Made by a program: the position numbers and the translations under genes
NCBI RefSeq assembly: GCF_900129425.1
Contig: NZ_LT670817.1
Coordinates: 5,270,001-5,334,000 of the forward strand
Origin: Bradyrhizobium erythrophlei
GTDB lineage: Bacteria; Pseudomonadota; Alphaproteobacteria; Rhizobiales; Xanthobacteraceae
Length of the DNA stretch: 64,000 bases
Direction: 5' to 3'
The notes under the pieces: model-generated
What the model was told of the DNA's origin: nothing
Seen by the model: the letters and a program-made list of their open reading frames with translations, nothing else
Database searches by the model: none
Shown here: positions 61,502 through 64,000 of the stretch, in pieces
How the letters are laid out: the number at the start of each line of letters is the position of its first letter
Numbering within the stretch: the first letter of the stretch is position 1

Positions 61502-62565
61502 ATCGCCTCCGGTTTACAGGCCCTTTACCCAGCAGCGGCAGGATGGATTGCTTATCCTTTTTGCAAGGCAAAATGCAGGCGGTTTCGCGCACTGTAGCGC
61601 ATGTCTGTGAAACGTCACTTGCGTCGATTTGTCCGCGTCATGTCTTAAAACAACTCGTTGAAGCGGTCAGGGAAAGAACAGAAATACAGCCGCTACAAGG
61701 GCGGATTAGCGACAGCGTAATCCGCCATCCTTCCTCGGCCGGCGCGCCTTGCGGCTAAAACCCTGCATACTGATTTGCCCGACAGGCTCTCTCCGACAAT
61801 TCGTGTCCAGCCCCTTTTGCAAAAATATTCTGATTTTCCGAAGACCCAAATCAGTTCTATATGTTCGCCGTCCAGTCCCACTCAGAGGGGCGTTGCGCAA
61901 CGTCACCAGCGCGGGACGGGATGCGGTGGACGCGGATGGTGCTCCTGACGAGGGTGCCTGAGGCGGACGGCGAAGACGTGTGGTCCTGACACCCCGACGC
62001 TGGTGTCAAGTCGGTGGAGGCAACTCCGCCGGCGACGGTGGCAAGAAAGCCGATCACCGGGGAGAGCACGGTATAAGCCGTAAACCATTGCGCGGGGAAT
62101 GCCGGGTGATTCCGGTGTGACCTGACTACGCGTGTGCGTTCTACCGCTACCCCTGCACACGCGGCTCTCGGGCGCATCGGGCGCCCGGCATTCCCTGCGC
62201 CCTCTGATTGCAGAGGGCGAAACGAGCAGGCCAAACCTCGCGCAACTCATGCGGCGAGATCGCGGAGGTGTGTTTGCGAATAACGTTTGCTGTTTGAAAT
62301 TAAGATTGGCGTGCACGCAAAACACACTCGTCATGCCCGGACTTGATCCGGGCATCCATCTTCGCAAGAAGTTTCTTTCGAAGATGGATTGCCGGGTCAA
62401 GCCCGGCAATGACGACTTGTCGACATTCGTGCCGACCCATGGCTTGCTATGACGTGTATCGAATCCGCAAGGCAGGCAAAGGCGCACCTGCGCCGTGCCC
62501 GCGTCGCTGCAACTCAAGATCGGCGCGCTCGCGCTTTGTCCACCCTACCCCACCGTCCGGCGCCC
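61502..62565. repeat. long intergenic region holding dispersed repeat sequence
   Basis: No gene is supported across 1064 bases. The stretch from about 61900 to 62420 is like a dispersed Bradyrhizobium intergenic repeat (recalled), with direct and inverted blocks such as GCATCGGGCGCCCGGCATTC. Small frames (61903-62517 minus) are typical over-predictions on it. Confidence 0.55.
62330..62413. repeat. palindromic repeat GTCATGCCCGG...CCCGGCAATGAC
   Basis: Outer arms GTCATGCCCGG / CCCGGCAATGAC and inner arms CCATCTTCG / CGAAGATGG enclose a loop CAAGAAGTTTCTTT. Resembles intergenic hairpins common in rhizobia. Confidence 0.7.
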
Positions 62566-64000
62566 TCAGGCCGCCTGCGACGCGCGGCGGCCGAATTTCG
62601 ACAGCAGCGCTGCGACCTCGGCTGGTGGCCGCGCCGCGCTGAACAGGAAACCCTGCACCTCGTTGCAGCCTTCGGCGCGCAGCCAGTCGAGCTGGTCGAT
62701 GGTTTCGACGCCTTCGGCCGTCGTGGTGATGTTGAGGCTGCGGCCGAGGCCGGAGATCGCCCGCACGATCGCGACGCAATCGGAACGCTGCGCCAGATCC
62801 TTCACGAACGAGCGATCGATCTTGATCTTGTCGAACGGAAAGCTCCGGAGATAGCTGAGGCTGGAATATCCGGTGCCGAAATCGTCCATCGAAATACTGA
62901 CGCCGAGTTCGCGCAATTGATGCAGGATCGCAAGATTGGTTTCGGTTTCCGCCAGGAAAAGCGACTCGGTAATCTCGAGCTCGAGCCGCCTCGGCGACAG
63001 ACCGGATTGCGCCAGCGCGGAGATCACCACCTGAACCAGGTTGCGGCTGCGAAACTGCACCGGCGACAGATTGACCGCGACCTTGATATCGGCGGGCCAT
63101 TTCACCGCCTCGGCGCAGGCTTCCCGCAGCACCCACTCGCCAAGTGCTACGATCAGGCCGATGTCTTCGGCGACCGGGATGAAGTCGGCCGGCGAGATCA
63201 TGCCCTTCTCGGGATGCCGCCAGCGCAGCAGCGATTCAAAGCCGGAGATGCGGTCCGCGGCGATGTCCACCAGCGGCTGATAATGCAATTCGAATTCGCC
63301 ATTGGCGAAGGCGCGGCGCAGGTCGAGCTCCATGTCGCGGCGCTTTTGCGCCTGGCGGTCCATCTCCCGCTCGAAGAACCGATGAACGCCGCCGCCGTCC
63401 GACTTCGCCCGGTACAGCGCCATGTCGGCATTGCGCATCAGTTCCTCGCTGGTGTCTCCGTCGCCGGGCGAGAGCGCGATCCCGATGCTGGCGCCAATGA
63501 CGACCTCGACGCCATCGATGTCGTAGCTGTCACTCAATACCTGGATCAGCCGGGTCGCAAAATCGCTGGCGTCGTTGGGCGAGACATCGGCGGCAAGGAT
63601 CACCGCAAACTCGTCGCCGCCGAGACGGGCGACCAGATTGTTGCCGCGAACCTGCGACCTCAGGCGGTCGGCCACCAGCTTCAACAGGCGGTCGCCCATC
63701 GGGTGACCGAAGGAATCGTTGACGTTCTTGAACAGATCGAGATCGACGCACAGCACCGCCACATGGGTGTTGCCGGGCTGACTCTGCTCCAGCGCCTGCT
63801 TGAGGCGATCCTGGTAGAGCTCCCGGTTCGGCAGATTGGTCAGGCCATCATGGTGGGCCATATGCGCGATCCGGGCTTCGGCCTTGCGCCGTTCGGTTAT
63901 GTCGACGACGGCGACGAGAAAGCCGTCGCGGCCCTCGAAGCTGACGCGTCGCCCGAATGTCAGCACCTCGATCTCGCTGCCGTCGGCCCTGAGATGGCGC
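62566..64000 (-). CDS. diguanylate cyclase/phosphodiesterase (PAS-GGDEF-EAL), partial at right edge
   Basis: At least 478 residues; the frame stays open past 63966 to the window edge (ADGSEIEVLTFG), so the start lies outside. Order: end of a PAS domain (DGFLVAVVDITERRKAEA), GGDEF domain with active-site RLGGDEFAV, then EAL domain whose signature reads ESLLRW (EAL changed to ESL), with further catalytic blocks ITESLFL, DDFGTGYSSL and EGVETIDQ. Makes or degrades cyclic di-GMP. C-terminal end is RRASQAA. Confidence 0.92.
   Translation of the reverse strand, partial: RHLRADGSEIEVLTFGRRVSFEGRDGFLVAVVDITERRKAEARIAHMAHHDGLTNLPNRELYQDRLKQALEQSQPGNTHVAVLCVDLDLFKNVNDSFGHPMGDRLLKLVADRLRSQVRGNNLVARLGGDEFAVILAADVSPNDASDFATRLIQVLSDSYDIDGVEVVIGASIGIALSPGDGDTSEELMRNADMALYRAKSDGGGVHRFFEREMDRQAQKRRDMELDLRRAFANGEFELHYQPLVDIAADRISGFESLLRWRHPEKGMISPADFIPVAEDIGLIVALGEWVLREACAEAVKWPADIKVAVNLSPVQFRSRNLVQVVISALAQSGLSPRRLELEITESLFLAETETNLAILHQLRELGVSISMDDFGTGYSSLSYLRSFPFDKIKIDRSFVKDLAQRSDCVAIVRAISGLGRSLNITTTAEGVETIDQLDWLRAEGCNEVQGFLFSAARPPAEVAALLSKFGRRASQAA

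Noticed and set aside
61903..62517. 204-codon minus frame in the repeat region
   Set aside because: Lies on dispersed repeat sequence, no ribosome site and no motif.
1..64000. CRISPR arrays, tRNA, rRNA, integrases and insertion sequences
   Set aside because: None recognised on reading both strands; subtle RNA genes could be missed without a covariance search.

Overview
The window looks like the chromosome of an alphaproteobacterium of the Bradyrhizobiaceae (Bradyrhizobium or a close relative). The basis is the gene content from about 23 kb onward: DUF2336, Hpt and response-regulator genes beside NAD kinase, a HisI-FolE-IscU-like group, YidD, an Omp25-type porin, many small Bradyrhizobium-type hypothetical proteins, and dispersed palindromic repeats. 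The assignment rests on recalled family resemblance, since no database search was possible.

Region 1 (1-14.0 kb) is the exceptional part. It encodes what looks like a complete core for an acylated, probably trehalose-based, glycolipid of a kind otherwise known from mycobacteria. The genes are a FadD23/FadD26-like fatty acyl-AMP ligase, an Rv2952-like O-methyltransferase, an Rv2962c/GPL-type glycosyltransferase, a PapA1/PapA3-like acyltransferase, and a 2100-residue MAS/Pks2-type reducing polyketide synthase (KS-AT-DH-ER-KR-ACP). A trehalose-6-phosphate synthase (OtsA) diverges from the PKS gene. A second HxxxDG acyltransferase runs off the left edge. Inferred flow: the ligase loads an acyl-AMP on the PKS, the PKS extends it (probably with methylmalonyl units), PapA transfers the chain to a sugar acceptor, OtsA supplies trehalose, and the glycosyltransferase and methyltransferase decorate the product. 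No MmpL-type exporter is visible; it may lie beyond the left edge.

Region 2 (14-23 kb) holds cell-surface and accessory genes: a frameshifted YfhO-type membrane protein, a nucleotidyltransferase and a PqqD-HPr-kinase-like protein preceded by an unannotated 52-residue Tat-like peptide, an RgpF-like glycan protein, and an acyltransferase-3 membrane protein.

Region 3 (23-35.5 kb) has many small secreted or hypothetical genes, an OafA-type acyltransferase with SGNH tail, an outer-membrane barrel protein, tandemly duplicated TPR proteins and an S10 carboxypeptidase-like protein.

Region 4 (35.5-64 kb) is mostly conserved chromosome: NadK, response regulator, Hpt, DUF2336, a phospholipase-D-like protein, a lytic transglycosylase, HisI, FolE, an IscU-like scaffold, YidD, an APC permease, a pentapeptide-repeat membrane protein, ThrS, a HigBA toxin-antitoxin pair, a nitroreductase, a SAM-cyclase-ATPase-TPR regulator and a GGDEF/EAL protein cut by the right edge. 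Repeats of at least three families sit between genes. No tRNA, rRNA, CRISPR array, integrase or transposase was recognised.
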